Below, piece after piece: positions 11,425 to 23,026 of a stretch of 64,000 bases of DNA. The notes beneath the pieces are model-generated. The model made no database searches. It had not been told where the DNA came from and was given only the letters and a program-made list of their open reading frames with translations. Within the stretch, counting starts at the first letter, position 1. Each line of letters starts with the position of its first letter. This DNA comes from Mercenaria mercenaria (Eukaryota; Mollusca; Bivalvia; Venerida; Veneridae). A program made the position numbers and the translations under genes. The stretch lies in NCBI RefSeq assembly GCF_021730395.1, contig NW_026463358.1, positions 1-64,000 of the forward strand, written 5' to 3'.

Positions 11425-12274
11425 TGTTACGGTTTAAAGAGGCTGTTTTGTTGGAACGTTGCATTACCATGAATCAGAGTATATCACATATCGGATCTGT
11501 TGAGAAATAGTTTCAGTTGTAGAGAAGAAATGACGAAAGAACGAAAACGAAATGATTGCCTTGCTCCAGTTATGACAACATTACCACCTGCCCCTGATGC
11601 CCTTCTTTCTGCAATAATTAGCTGAACGTGATTGTGAAAAGCCCATGTTTAACTCAGAACGTTTTAAATGCAGGGGTAATAAATAATACTTTATATAGAT
11701 AGCTTTGTTATCGCTTGGCCGAAAACGTATTAAGTAAAACACTCTCCGCGTGGATGTCAAGTTTGAATAAATATAATTATCATGAATTCAACACTTACAA
11801 GTTCAAAAGATTCTGTAAACTTCTACTGGCATAATTGTCTAGATCATGCTTATATATTATCAAGATAAAATTGCAAACAAAACATGAAATTTGCACACAA
11901 CCATATAATTAGAGCATACAACTTCTTTTGCCGACATTGATATGCACTGAATTTTCGTCAGTTTCCGTTCCTTCTATTAAAAGCAGATATTGGTAACTTA
12001 TATTCCCTTACAGTATGTTATATTTCTTGTAACTTTCGGAAATGATCATATTTCATATTCAATACCATAAGAATAGTCGAAAATATTTAATATCAAGAGG
12101 CAGAAGCGGCGTGTAAAAATGCATGGTAAATTAAGTGGGTGGGATACAAATCAAACTGTTAAAGGAAACTAATTTTTTTTTTTATGAGAAAGTATAAGAA
12201 TGAACATTTTAAATGTCTTATTGGCTTGTTTAATGACATGATATCCATAAGCAGTTTTACTGATTTTATTAGAC
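11425..12274. other. No gene seen
   Basis: AT-rich, no recognisable coding or repeat content; part of the segment absent from duplication copy 2. Confidence 0.4.
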
Positions 12275-12445
12275 ATTATTCAGCAGTATTATTTTCGTGA
12301 TCGGGCGCAATATTGATGACGTCATTTCCGGATCCAGTCGCGGCCGGAAGAAGAGATACATACATATTATTTCTGGAATAATTTGATATATGTGGCTATA
12401 TTTCTCAACTACTTTCGAGCGGGATTACAAATGGCAGTGCACTAA
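12275..12445 (+). repeat. Tandem segmental duplication, block E1
   Basis: Matches 15806-15985 (GCAATATTGATGACGTCATT, GAAGAGATACATACATATTA, GGCTATATTTCTCAACTACT). In the second copy this block follows D2 directly, which shows that D and E form one duplicated unit. This copy keeps a GATGACGTCAT palindrome (CRE/ATF-like) that is changed to GATGATGTCAT in the other. Confidence 0.85.
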
Positions 12446-12854
12446 TTTTTATTTCAAAATGGCCGCCATTTGCTTCAAAAGACCCTGTTTTTTCCATTTT
12501 TTAATTGAACAATGCATCTTGAATAAACGAAAGATTAGTTTTGGCTTGGTATAATTGCTAATTTGTGATATGTGGTATATTCAAGATTTTTAAAACTGTG
12601 TGACAATAGTGACTATGTAACTGTCGTAATTTACGCTGCAAGAATCTATGTGACACAAGTATTAGTTTTTGTTCTAAAATAAAATTTTACAACTAGCGTC
12701 ATAACTGTGTTATTCTATGCAGAATTTATTTTCATAATGACTGACATTTGTTTGAAAGCGTATGTTCTTGGACAGTTACATAATACTGCATCATGTAATA
12801 TCCGTGAAAATAATATGTTACCAAATTATTACAATAATATGAGTTACCACATTA
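12446..12854. other. No gene seen; junction between duplicate units
   Basis: Contains AAAATGGCCGCCATTT (a short palindrome) and an AT-rich stretch with repeated ATTATTA. Nothing coding. Confidence 0.4.
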
Positions 12855-13307
12855 TTATAGTACATGGCAATTAGTGAGGATATGGGGCGCCGTGAGTAAA
12901 ATATTGAAAAATGTAGAGACATATGCCAAATTGTAGATTGGAGTAAGTTATCGTAATGTCCCATGTATCACTTTCCGGACATGCGACTAGAAAAAGTTAT
13001 GACGTCATAAATATGGCGGCTAAAGAGAAAATAAGAAAGGCATAAAACGTATGACTGCTGAATAATTACAGGTGACAACGTCCTTGAAAACTATATATTT
13101 AATGAAAGTAATTTTCACTCTATTCATTCTAGCAGATAAAACACTTTTAGGAACTAGAAGATGGAATGTATTATGCTTAAAATGAAAAAAAAAAAAGAAA
13201 TATCAAGAAAAGTAAGAAAATGACTAAATAACGATATCAAGGGAGCAAATATTTGTTTAATGGCGCAGTATTTTCCATTAATAAAAAAGTCTTACGTTTT
13301 ACATAAG

Positions 13308-13389
13308 GAAATCTATTTTACTCAAACCTTCACCTTGAGTCCTTCCAATGAAAAGGATATGGTCACTCATCACATCCCTGAAGTTTGTA
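13308..13389 (+). pseudogene. Duplicate of the 9115 exon, broken by an insertion
   Basis: Behind the same TTTTACATAAG acceptor the frame reads EIYFTQTFTLSPSNEKDM and HHIPEV, parallel to the copy at 9115-9264. It is then cut by the 783-bp insertion. The rest of the exon resumes at about 14173 (CGCAGAGATTATCAACC) with an in-frame stop soon after, so this copy could not make the same C-terminus. Confidence 0.6.
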
Positions 13390-14172
13390 TTTTTAAAAAA
13401 GAAAAAAGTGGAAGCTTCACAGGTCGCCCAACACGACAAAAGCGAAAATGTTGTAGGCTCCGTTTGATTGAGCCTGTACATGGACGGTAGTGGAAATGCA
13501 TGCTACCGTCAACGCCCTCTAGCCCCGGGTTGAGCAGAACTCAACATTTACACAGTCATGCTAAAAGAGCAGAACTCAACATTTACACATGCTAAAAGTA
13601 CAAATATCAATTTAGAGACATCCGCAGATGTATTCAAACGACGGTGAACATGGAACCTTCAATGATACACGTGTTGAGGCGTGTAATTCCATGAAGAGCG
13701 GCGTTTGGTCCCCAGATAAAGTAAAGGGTTTTCCCCAAACGAGAAAACAATGGGCAGAACTAAACAAACTGGAATTTAGAAAGGGGATCTGGGCTTATGA
13801 AGCCTGCGTAACACGGGAACTGTCAAAAGACAAAATTAAAAAGCAGGCACCATATCCAAGGGGTGATTATACAATACCCAAGGCTATGAAAGCGGGAGTA
13901 TTGGAACCACCCATGCCGAAATGATCATGTTGAGAAACTAAACAGTACCAATAACATGACATAAAAGTCGTGCTGAACGATCCGAGAAGATCGAAATGTA
14001 ACAGCCCTGATTGAATGTACGGGGGGACCTTTTACGGCCGCCACACGGCACAAACAACGCTGCTGTGATAATAAAATAGAAAAAAGTGGAAGCTTCACAG
14101 GTCACCCAACACGACAAAAACAAAAATGTTGCAGGCTCGGTTTGATTGAGCCTGTTCATGGACGGTAGTGTA
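13390..14172 (+). mobile_element. Family A insertion, 1.1 units long, with target-site duplication
   Basis: Foreign DNA with a known empty site in duplication copy 1. It is flanked by AAGTTTGTA (13381-13389) and AAGTTCGCA (14173-14181), a 9-bp target duplication with two later changes. The 3' 90 bp (14081-14170) repeats the 5' 90 bp (13404-13490), so the insertion is a 677-bp unit plus overlap. Hairpins with perfect stems are dense: AGGCTC/GAGCCT (about 13456), GACGGTAG/CTACCGTC (about 13481-13508), GTTGAG/CTCAAC (about 13529), CGATC/GATCG (about 13978). A 36-bp piece is doubled at 13531 and 13567. A 98-codon frame (13628-13924) starts MYSNDGEHGTF; it is not kept open in the 28-kb copy, so coding is doubtful. 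Confidence 0.85.
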
Positions 14173-15805
14173 AAGTTCGCAGAGATTATCAACCAGATGA
14201 TGTTTGATTCCTTAATTGTATGTACAGTCACATTAAGCTCGCTTAATAGATACTTTAACCTCTTATACATGTCCCACTTCTAATTTATTTAATCATATAA
14301 CTTCACGTCGAACTGCTATTTTACACCACGTGAACATGTATTGCGACTAAGATTATGCAATTCTGCTAAAAACATTCTGAATCAGTATAAAGTCTTGCAA
14401 AATCTAGAAAAATTAAAATCCAACAGTTACAAGGTTTGCTGTTTGGTAGTTTCATATGACTGCTTTGCTCTTTATACCTACTTACAAAATAATCTAATAA
14501 ATGAGAAAAGAACTTTTGTGCACTTAACTTCAGTTAAGCCTTTTCTTCTTGTAATATTGTTAAACATTTTTTCCATGTGAACCTGTGAGGCAGCTTGTAA
14601 ATCACTCTCCTTTTTCTGAACAACATTGATGTCCGGTAAGGGAATGCAGTTCTTGGAGAGGTAATTAGTATTCCATGAGAACTACCTCTACCTAGCTTGT
14701 TGAAGACTTTTTCGAATGAATTAGAAAACGTTATAGAGTCAGGTGCGGTTACTTTATTAACAATAAATAATACATTCTTGATGATGTTTTCATATATAGT
14801 CAATCCTTGTTGCTCAACTAGTTGATATTTTTATGCCAGGGAGGAGCAGTTAATAAATGGAACTAACAATGCAAAGACTACAATACTGCATCGCATGGAA
14901 TTGACATATCTCTATATCCGATTTACTTGATTTTTTTTCTATTTCAAAAGGAATGTTGCCCATACATTATTTTGAAATATATCAGCCGAAGCAAGTATCT
15001 AGTACTAGATACCTGGTTTGCCGCACAATAGCTTTGAAGGTTATGTTGTCTGTTGGTTATATGCACGTTATGCCTGTACCTTTAAATAATTGTCAATACA
15101 TCTTTGCAAGAGCGACTTTCAAGAATTAAATGAACGTTATCAATATGTTATTTTGCATAAATACCGCTATTATCAACTGCGAGAATGTTCTACGATATGT
15201 ATCTATCGTAATTTAGACTTGTGTGTGTTAAATAGCAATTTGAAAACACTTCTGTTCCAAGGTGTATCAAAACAGTAGTTATTTATATCAAAATCAATCG
15301 AAAATTTCCCAAATGTATTTGACAAAATGATAAAATGTTTTATTTGACCCGCTTATTTAGAGATACTGTACATATTTGGTGTTCAGCCCTTTGTCAGCTG
15401 GATTCTACACTTTCCTCTTTTATCGTTTCTAACGAAAAAGGTGGACGACACCATGATATGTCGTTCTTAAACTGGTATTGAGCTGCTTTGATGTATGTCT
15501 GCTTTCCTGATTTGTAATAATGTTCTGCTGTTGTTCTGCTTTCTGCATAGGCATGGATAACATGCGCAAATGATTGTTAAAAGCTTTTAAGATCCTTTGA
15601 AAGTACCAAAATCAACTAATCAAAGTAAGAGAGGACTTGAATGACAGAGTTTGTTCATGAGAGGTTTAGAAAAGAAAATGAAATACCACTTACGCCCTAG
15701 CACCAGCTTAAGGGGAATCCTATTATAATGGTAATATTAAATGAACTCCATATTACTAAAGGAACAGAGGTTTTTCATATAATTATTTAACCCATCATTA
15801 TTGTG

Positions 15806-15985
15806 TTCAGCAGTATTACTTTCGTAATCGGTCGCAATATTGATGATGTCATTTTCGGATCCATTCACTGTCTCTAGAAGAGATACATACATATTATATC
15901 TGTCTTAGACCAACGAATAATTTGGTATATGCGGCTATATTTCTCAACTACTTTTGAAAAGGATTATAAATGGCAGTGGACCATT
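15806..15985 (+). repeat. Tandem segmental duplication, block E2
   Basis: Right end of the second duplicate unit; see 12275-12445 for the matching blocks. Similarity stops near GGCAGTGGACC. Confidence 0.85.
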
Positions 15986-16204
15986 TTGTTTGATACTTTT
16001 TGACACCTTCACTGACTAAAACATACCAAGAAATAATTTGTTTAACTTTCATACATAAGATAATAGGTAAGGGTAGATTTCTTGGAAGCACAGAGCATCA
16101 AAAGCACAGCCCCAGAGCCACGCATTTGCCAACAACAAAAAGAAGCTGTAATGGAAAAATATTTCAGACGGGTTGCTTCAAACATCCAACACGTACAATT
16201 TAAT
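15986..16204. other. No feature recognised
   Basis: Single-copy within the window, AT-rich, no coding pattern. Confidence 0.4.
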
Positions 16205-16620
16205 TCATGCTAAATATTGATGAAGGGGAAAGAAATAGTAAAGGGCGAAATGGGGTCGTGGGGGAGTGGGGGCCGGGTATAAGGAGAGGAACCCGAAGGG
16301 AAAAGTTGAACAAGGACGAATATAAAACGGAATGCCATGTTCTTTAGAAATAGTCAAACTACAACGTAAACCACAATAGCGAAGACACTCATGTTCCAAA
16401 GATAAACACACAACGACGATCAACTGAATAACATAGAAAAACGAACAAGCAACACATAAGAAAACAGTAGGGCACCGTTAAAGACTCACAAGCATACAAA
16501 CACCCACACAATTAGGAAAAAAAAACAATCAAGTAATGTCTTAGGATTCGGCTGCCAAAACAAAGGGGAGCCACGAAAACGTACTAACAGTAAAAAGGGA
16601 GTAAAAAGTTCATAAAACAA
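16205..16620. repeat. Dispersed repeat with GGGCACCG motif, copy 2
   Basis: Aligns with 4255-4365 over its right part (GTAGGGCACCG, then CACACA-rich, CAACAATCAAG). The left part is purine-rich (GGGGAGTGGGGGCC around 16260) like the purine-rich 4395-4470 part of copy 1. Open frames on the minus strand here come from this composition and are not supported. Confidence 0.55.
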
Positions 16621-16779
16621 AATAAACCCGCTTTCAAAAAATCCAGCAGGATTTAAAAGTTGACCCCAAATCTTTACCATTGAGAATCCACTACTAACGG
16701 TTTCAAGTTAAATGTTGTATGTTTTAGAGTATAAAGATTGCCTAGCACACACGAGAAACTAGGAATTACCGGACAATTC

Positions 16780-17100
16780 CATGGGCAAAATCCTGTTCGC
16801 GTACTTAACCGACCATCAAATCACCATTAAACCATCACACATGTTTACACAATTTGGCACCGTAAACAACCACGCGGGATTACGTAACTTTACACTAAGA
16901 ACCACCACACGGGTTACATAACATTACATCCAACTAACACACTGGTTTACATAGCTTCACATGGTAAACCAACTTACGGGTTCGTATAATTTTACACCAC
17001 ATTACACCGTAAACCATTACACGGGTTTACATAACTTTACACAACATTACATTACACTGTAAACAAAAAAGGGGTTTACATAACGTTACACCGTAAACTT
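16780..17100. repeat. Degenerate tandem repeat, about 40-bp unit
   Basis: A run of variants of CCATTACACGGGTTTACATAA followed by CTTTACACCGTAAAC. About seven units with frequent indels. Old array. Confidence 0.75.
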
Positions 17101-17159
17101 TATAAACAAGTGACATGTACACTTTTTTACACAACACAAGTACGCTTTTAAAATCATAC

Positions 17160-17560
17160 ACAACTGGCATAACCTGACACGCCAAAAATATGTAAACGGA
17201 CACGCCACGAACGATATTATTATTATTCTTGTACAATCCGGCGGAGCTCAAAAACATTCTTGGTTACAGTAGTACTAACAAGCCTGCAACGGACCAACTA
17301 ACGCTAGTATAAAATATTCACGGCACGGACACGCCCAGATTACTGACACGGACACGTGGGCATTTGTATACCCAGCAACTTACAAATCTATAACAACAGA
17401 CCTTTGTATACATTATTACTAACACGGACAAGCTGACATTTTCTACGTTACTATTTGATTTATACATGGGCACAGAACAGACTGGTATTTTCGTACATTA
17501 TTATTAACGGACATACTTAATTAAGTGCACATTGCAACTTATGCAGACAAACTGGCAGTT
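17160..17560. repeat. Degenerate tandem repeat, about 80-bp unit
   Basis: Recurring GACACGGACACG, GCATTTGTATAC and ACATTATTATTAAC blocks in the same order at uneven spacing, following directly on the previous array. Possibly a diverged continuation of it. Confidence 0.55.
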
Positions 17561-17599
17561 GTGTACATACACGATTTACCAAAGGGCAGTGAATAATAT

Positions 17600-20178
17600 T
17601 TACTAAGATTGTAAGCACTTATTGCATATAACAACTACAAGGCGGTCAAGCTACCCGTGGAGACCCCAAGAAATTGCAAGCAACCATGATTCACGTATAG
17701 ATCTAATAATAAATCAATAAAGTTAAAATTGAACAGGACGACACAGCGCACTTGAGTTTCCTCAGGTGGGCCTTTTAATTTTCTGCAACATGATGATTAA
17801 GTGATCTCATTACCGTTTATGTTGAAGGTTAAACTGATTATTGTACAGTGTAGAAGGACACAACCGGAACGTAAACATTTAGAATAAAATTAGGTAGTCC
17901 ATGAACAAGACTATGCGTATGGGTGTTATATGTATGGATGTTATATTGGACGTGTATATTTTGGTAAATAAATAGTATATGTTAAAAGCAAGATTAATGT
18001 ACCCTTAAAATACAACCTGTGACCTAGACGATTCTAGTCTAATTTGCATCGCAATCTCATGTCTAAGATAGACTTCATGTGGCTAAAACCCGGCTGCAGC
18101 TGCCGGCTTAGATAAGCTGAATCCGGTCCCTTATTGGAGCTAGAGTCACCACCACACCCAGAGATTTCATTATTCTGATTCAGGTTGTTCAGAAAGGGAG
18201 CTAAATTTTAACAATATTATCTATATCATTGCCCGGGGTTTTCAGTCTTCGGCATCGCATATCCTAACATAGACTGGCTCCCGTCCCTATGTTTGTTCTA
18301 CATATATATGTTTATTCATTTAGAGGGAAGTAACTCCAGCAGGTTGTTTCTTCACTGACTTTTTAATTGCCCCTGGCTCCGAACATAGGGACTGGTGAAA
18401 GTTGGCTTACAGTGTCTCACAAATTTGTGAGACAAATTCCCATTAATTTCTTTTAGTGATAATCAGCTGCTATCACTGTGATATGTTATCTAAGGGTTTC
18501 ATGTGCTAGCCACTATTTAATAAGCCGAAGCTTATTTACCGATTTATGGCCTGCCCTCAGCTTGTAATGGCTTATCAGGCAACAGGAATGTACTTTCATA
18601 CAAAAGGGATGCATATTTAAAAGAGGATTTGTGATCTATTTTCAAGAATTGTATCATTATAAAGTACACCTTTAATGGTGAAATGGATGAAGCTATACTT
18701 AAAGGTCTAAAAAAATTAAAAATAATTATGAACAAGTAAGACCAAACCAAGAGCATGTTGTAAAATGGTATTTCAAAGGAAATGATGTTTTATTCTGGCA
18801 TTGACAAAAGCTTAACTTTTGAAATTGCCCCATTTGCATTTGATTTTTTTCCATAATGACAGCACACAATGTACCATTATTGTTGTGTCACCTCTTGTGA
18901 CTCTTGTGAAATTAAAAAAGGAGGTGTAAAGGCAGTGTATTTACAGGATATATACAAAGGAAAGAATGAAGTAAAATATATATAACAGTTACATGAATGA
19001 AAAGCCGATATAATTGTTGCTAGTCCAGAGTCACTGATCAGTCAAAGAACAGGGACCTTAAAGCAATGTTCAGGGATGAAGCACACTTCACAAAGACGTT
19101 TGAATAAAATTATTTATATCATTTTGTCACAAAGTTTAGCTAAATTGAATAAATAATGGAAAAAAGATAGTCAGAAAGAAACATCAAAGAACATTTTAGT
19201 AATTGTACTCTGTAGTAACTAGTACAAAATGAAATGACAGCAGTATATTAAAACAATTTTTATGATCTAACCAAATAGGTCTTACATATAAACAGAGTAC
19301 AATCATTATAATTATCTTGTTAAATACTTATACAAAAAGCTTACATGATGATACAAATCTACACCCCTATAGTAATTTGGCTGGATTTTTTTCAATGTTC
19401 TAATTACTGTAAAAATACAGGCAATAGCCCGAGAAAAGTTTTGATGGCATGAGAAAATATAATGTCTGACGATTTTATGGTTTGTTTTATTTGCAAAAGT
19501 CTCATAACTGATATACCTGCAAAAGTGTTGTGATTTGGTATAATACCATCATGTTTGTGATGTACAGTCAAAAATAGAATATTAGTGTTCACATAGACAA
19601 ATAATAAAGTCTTCTTTGGGATTAATCGATCAATCACATTTTCATTATATAGACAAAACTAACATTTATTGCTATTACTCTCTTATAAACTTAACATTCA
19701 TATAAAGACAGTTTTGTGCAAGCCCTATCTCTATTAAAAGACACAAAACGATTGCCAAATTTCTCGTATTTTCTGTTTTATGTAAGCATATTTAGTGTAG
19801 TTTAACTGGTTACAAAAGGCATCCATGAGCATAATACAGCTTTTGTTCTTTTAAATTGGACTCCAATCAAATGAAAATAAAAGTCTCTAGTCCAAAAGAA
19901 AATCAGAAAAATGCGTTTCTGAAAATTTGCAAGAATTAACTTCCAAGTTTTTCATGAACATGTATGTGTAGCATACAATGATAATACATAATGACAAATC
20001 AGAGTGAACTCATTATAAATATTATAAACATAACAAACTACATGACGGAGAATCACATAAAATATCACCCATATTTAACATACAAGTAATGAATTTATAC
20101 ACGGAGGTTGTACCCCGCGTCGAGGCCAGACCCTTCCCACCAAAAAGTAGTTTTACTAAATGACATTGGACATTTTGA
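17600..20178. other. No gene seen (2.6 kb)
   Basis: No exon-like frame or repeat copy recognised. Around 18284 and 18380 there is a small inverted pair (GTCCCTATGTT and AACATAGGGAC) separated by about 100 bp, each next to a CTGGCTCC block; it may be the ends of a tiny inverted-repeat element. Minus-strand frames of 70-77 codons at 18544-18756 and 19404-19637 have no supporting features. Confidence 0.45.
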
Positions 20179-20691
20179 GCTCGACTATTCGAAGAATAGT
20201 CTAGCTATTCTACTCACCCTGGCGTCGGCGTCACACCTTAGTTAAAGGTTTGCATGCAAGTACATACAGCTATCATTTCAAGGGATATAGCTTTGAAACT
20301 TTTTTCTAGGTCAATTACCAACCTCACTGGGTCAAGTTCCATAACTCTGGCATGTATTTTAAGCAAATTATGCCCCCTTTAGGACTTAGAAAATCCTGGT
20401 TAAAGTTTTACAAGTTACTATCTCCAAAACTAATGCAAATATTGAATTGAAACTTTACCTGTGTCTTCGGGGTTATAAAACTAGTTGATAGCATCAAGTC
20501 TCATAACTCTGACCTGCATTTTGGCCAAATTATGCCCCCTTTTGGACTTAGAAAAACCTGGTTAAAGATTTGCGTGCAAGTACATTACAGCAATTACTAA
20601 AAGGCTAAAAGGCATATAGCTTTGAAAACTTTTTTCTTTTTCTAGATCAAATAGCAACCTCACTCGGTCAAGTCCCTTAACCTGACATGTA

Positions 20692-22197
20692 TACTGACGA
20701 GATAAAGAAACGCCTCATTCAAACTCGGTATACAATTTTTCGTTGACCGTGATTCAAAATTAGAAAAGAACAATTCCATTCGCAAATTAGATGCTTTACA
20801 AGAATTTATGGTCAATAAGAAATCATTTCATTGTCGCATTAAGCTTAAATCTTAAATTTTAATAGCCCGGTCGGAGAAATTGCATTAGAAAAATCAGTAG
20901 CGCGTGTGGCCACCTCTGCTAGCAACCACAGCAGCAAGGCGACGCCTCATAGAGCCGCACCAGTTGCGTAACAGATACCGTGGGATTCTGGCCCACTCCT
21001 GGTGAAGCGCTGCAACCAGTTTCCGGACGTTTGCTGGCTGGGGTTGACGTTGGCGTAACCGCCGTCCGAGATAATCCCACGCGTGTTCAATCGGATTGCA
21101 GTCCGGTGAACACGCCGGCCAAGGTAAAACATTAATGTTTCTAGCCTGTAGAAAGTCCCTGGTGACGCGTGCAACGTGAGGTCGCGCGTTGTCGTGCTGA
21201 TAGACTAATCCTTGACGTTGACGGAATAAAGGGACAACTACATGACGTAATATCTGGTCGATGTAACGCCTGGCTGTGAGATTACCTTGGCAAACGACGA
21301 GTTGGGACTTAAACCATGGTTGATTGCTGCCCACACCATTACTCCACCTCCACCGTAACGATTGTGCTCCAAAACGCAATTGTTTGCGTAGCGTTCATGG
21401 CGTCGTCTATAGACACGGATACGTCCGTCGGCGTTCCACAAGTTGAAACGCGACTCGTCACTGAACACTACGTTCTGCAACGCTGGCCGCGATGGTTGCG
21501 GGCCCAAATAAGACGTTGGTGACGGTGGCGTAACGTTAGAATTAGACCGCGGTAGGGCCTACGACAGGTAATTCCGCGTTCTCTGAGTCGATTTCTCACT
21601 GTATGTCGACTAATTGGACGTCCACGGTTACCTACAACTATACGTGACGTAGATTGCGCCGTCACAAATCTGTCACGTAAATGACGTTGACGTATATAAT
21701 TATCCTGTCGTATTGACGTTACACGCGGTCTACCTGAACGTGGTCTATCGATAGACGTTCCCGTGTCTCTAACACGTCGAATAAGACGCACAATTGTCGA
21801 ACGAGAGACGTTAAAACGTCTAGCAACTTGTTCCTGCGTTCGCCCACATTCAAGCATAGCCAAAACCTGAGCCCTCTCTTCAGAATTCAGCCTCGGCATT
21901 ACGAAAACTAATGTTTTTTTCCGAGAATAGCTGAAAATATGGTTGTGTGTCGTATTACACATGTACATGTGCAAAAATCGTTCAATCAAACCACATGGTT
22001 TACATGCACGGACTGCACGAGGAAATCATGACCAGGTACATGAAGTGAACAAATGGCTGAATGAAATCGCGCGAGTTTTTGTTCACTGTGTTTGTCGGTC
22101 AAAGTACATGTAGATTTACTACATTTCACAACAATTAAAAGCGTTAGGAAAAAAATAACGCCAAATTTCAAGGAGGCGTTTCTTTATCTCGTCAGTA
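20692..22197 (-). mobile_element. Tc1-like (DD34E) DNA transposon, nearly whole
   Basis: A 1506-bp element with 25-bp perfect terminal inverted repeats starting TACTGACGAGATAAAG at both ends, flanked by a TA duplication (20690-20691 and 22198-22199). The target was the sequence CATGTATTTTGG of the surrounding tandem unit, as other units of that array show. The transposase lies on the minus strand. Near-perfect ends and few coding breaks suggest a fairly young insertion, clearly younger than its host array. Confidence 0.95.
20894..21899 (-). pseudogene. Tc1-like transposase, two frameshifts
   Basis: Start MPRLNSEERAQV at 21897-21899, stop at 20894-20896, about 335 codons, the usual Tc1 length. 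The N-terminal two-thirds of the first block holds paired helix-turn-helix domains (QEQVARRFNVSRSTIVRLI; GRPR hook motif). Catalytic residues are all present: D in VVFSDESRF, D in YQHDNARPH, E in CNPIEHAWD, with 34 residues between the second and third. Two single-base length changes break the frame: one near 21478 just before QNVVFSDES, one near 21315 around HGW/HGL. No other stops were seen, so the copy is dead but recent. The upstream in-frame extension to 21989 is probably not used. Confidence 0.93.
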
Positions 22198-23026
22198 TAT
22201 TTTGGGCAAATTATGCCCCCCTTTTGGACTTCTGGAAATCTGGTTAACGTTTCACATGCAAGTTAATATCTCTAAAACTAATGCAGATATTGAATTGTCT
22301 TCGGGGTTATAAAATTAGCTGATAGCATCAAGTCCCATAACTCTGACCTGCATTTTGACCAAATTATGCCTCCTTTTGGACTTAGAAAATCCTGGTTAAA
22401 GTTTTGCATGCAAGTACATACAGCTATTACTTAAAGGCATATAATAACATTATGTTTAAAACTTATTTTTTATTTTTCTAGATCAATTACCAACCTCACT
22501 GGGTCAAGTCCCATAACTCTGACATGTATTTTGGACAAATTATGCCCCCTTTAGATTTAGAAAAATCTGGTTAAAGTTTTGCGTGCAAGTTACTATCTGC
22601 AGAACAAATGCAAATATTAAACTGAAACTTCACATGTGCCTTCCGGGTTATAAAACTAGTTCATTGCATCACGTCCCATAACTTTGACATGCACTTTGGT
22701 CAAATTATGTCCCCTTTTGAACATAAAACTTCTGGTTTATGTTTTGCATGCAAGTTACTAACTGCAGAATAAATGCAGATATTAAATTGAAACGTCACAT
22801 GTGCCTTCCGGGTTATAAAACTAGTTCATTGCATCACATCCTATAACTTTGACATGCATTTTGGTCAAATTATGTCCCCTTTTGAACATAAAACTTCTGG
22901 TTAAAGTTTTGCATGCAAGTTACTATCTCCAAAAATGATGCAGATACAGGATTGAAACTCTAAATATATTTTGACATTAAGGGTAACATTTTCCTGCTTC
23001 TGGGACAATACTTTGAATAGTCGAGC

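Larger units (their letters stand above)
12855..15806 (+). repeat. Tandem segmental duplication, copy 2 (block D2)
   Basis: Colinear with 8350-10880. Interrupted at 13390-14172 by a family A insertion. Downstream, matching stretches continue to ATTTAACCCATCATTATTGTG, where it joins block E2. Contains short deletions relative to copy 1, including the AATAAA-bearing stretch. Confidence 0.9.
20179..23026. mobile_element. Inverted-repeat-capped tandem-repeat element
   Basis: The left end GCTCGACTATTCGAAG (20179-20194) is mirrored by CTTTGAATAGTCGAGC (23011-23026). Between them lie about seven units of 153-176 bp, each with CCATAACTCTGACATG, a CAAATTATGCCCCCTTT block (20364, 20526, 22207, 22360, 22536, 22701, 22866) and CTGGTTAAAGTTTTGC. 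A Tc1-like transposon has inserted into the third unit. No coding content of its own, so any movement depended on another element. I know such capped arrays from bivalve genomes. Confidence 0.8.

Noticed and set aside
13628-13924. 98-codon protein in the family A insertion
   Set aside because: The 28-kb copy does not keep the frame open and no family was recognised; left as part of the repeat.
13900-14090. Hammerhead ribozyme in family A
   Set aside because: CTGAACGATC...GATCGAAA resembles but does not contain the conserved CUGANGA core.
13390-14172. Family A as a miniature LTR element (90-bp direct ends)
   Set aside because: Ends are not TG...CA, no primer-binding or polypurine site was seen, and the other long copy has its direct repeat in a different part of the unit.
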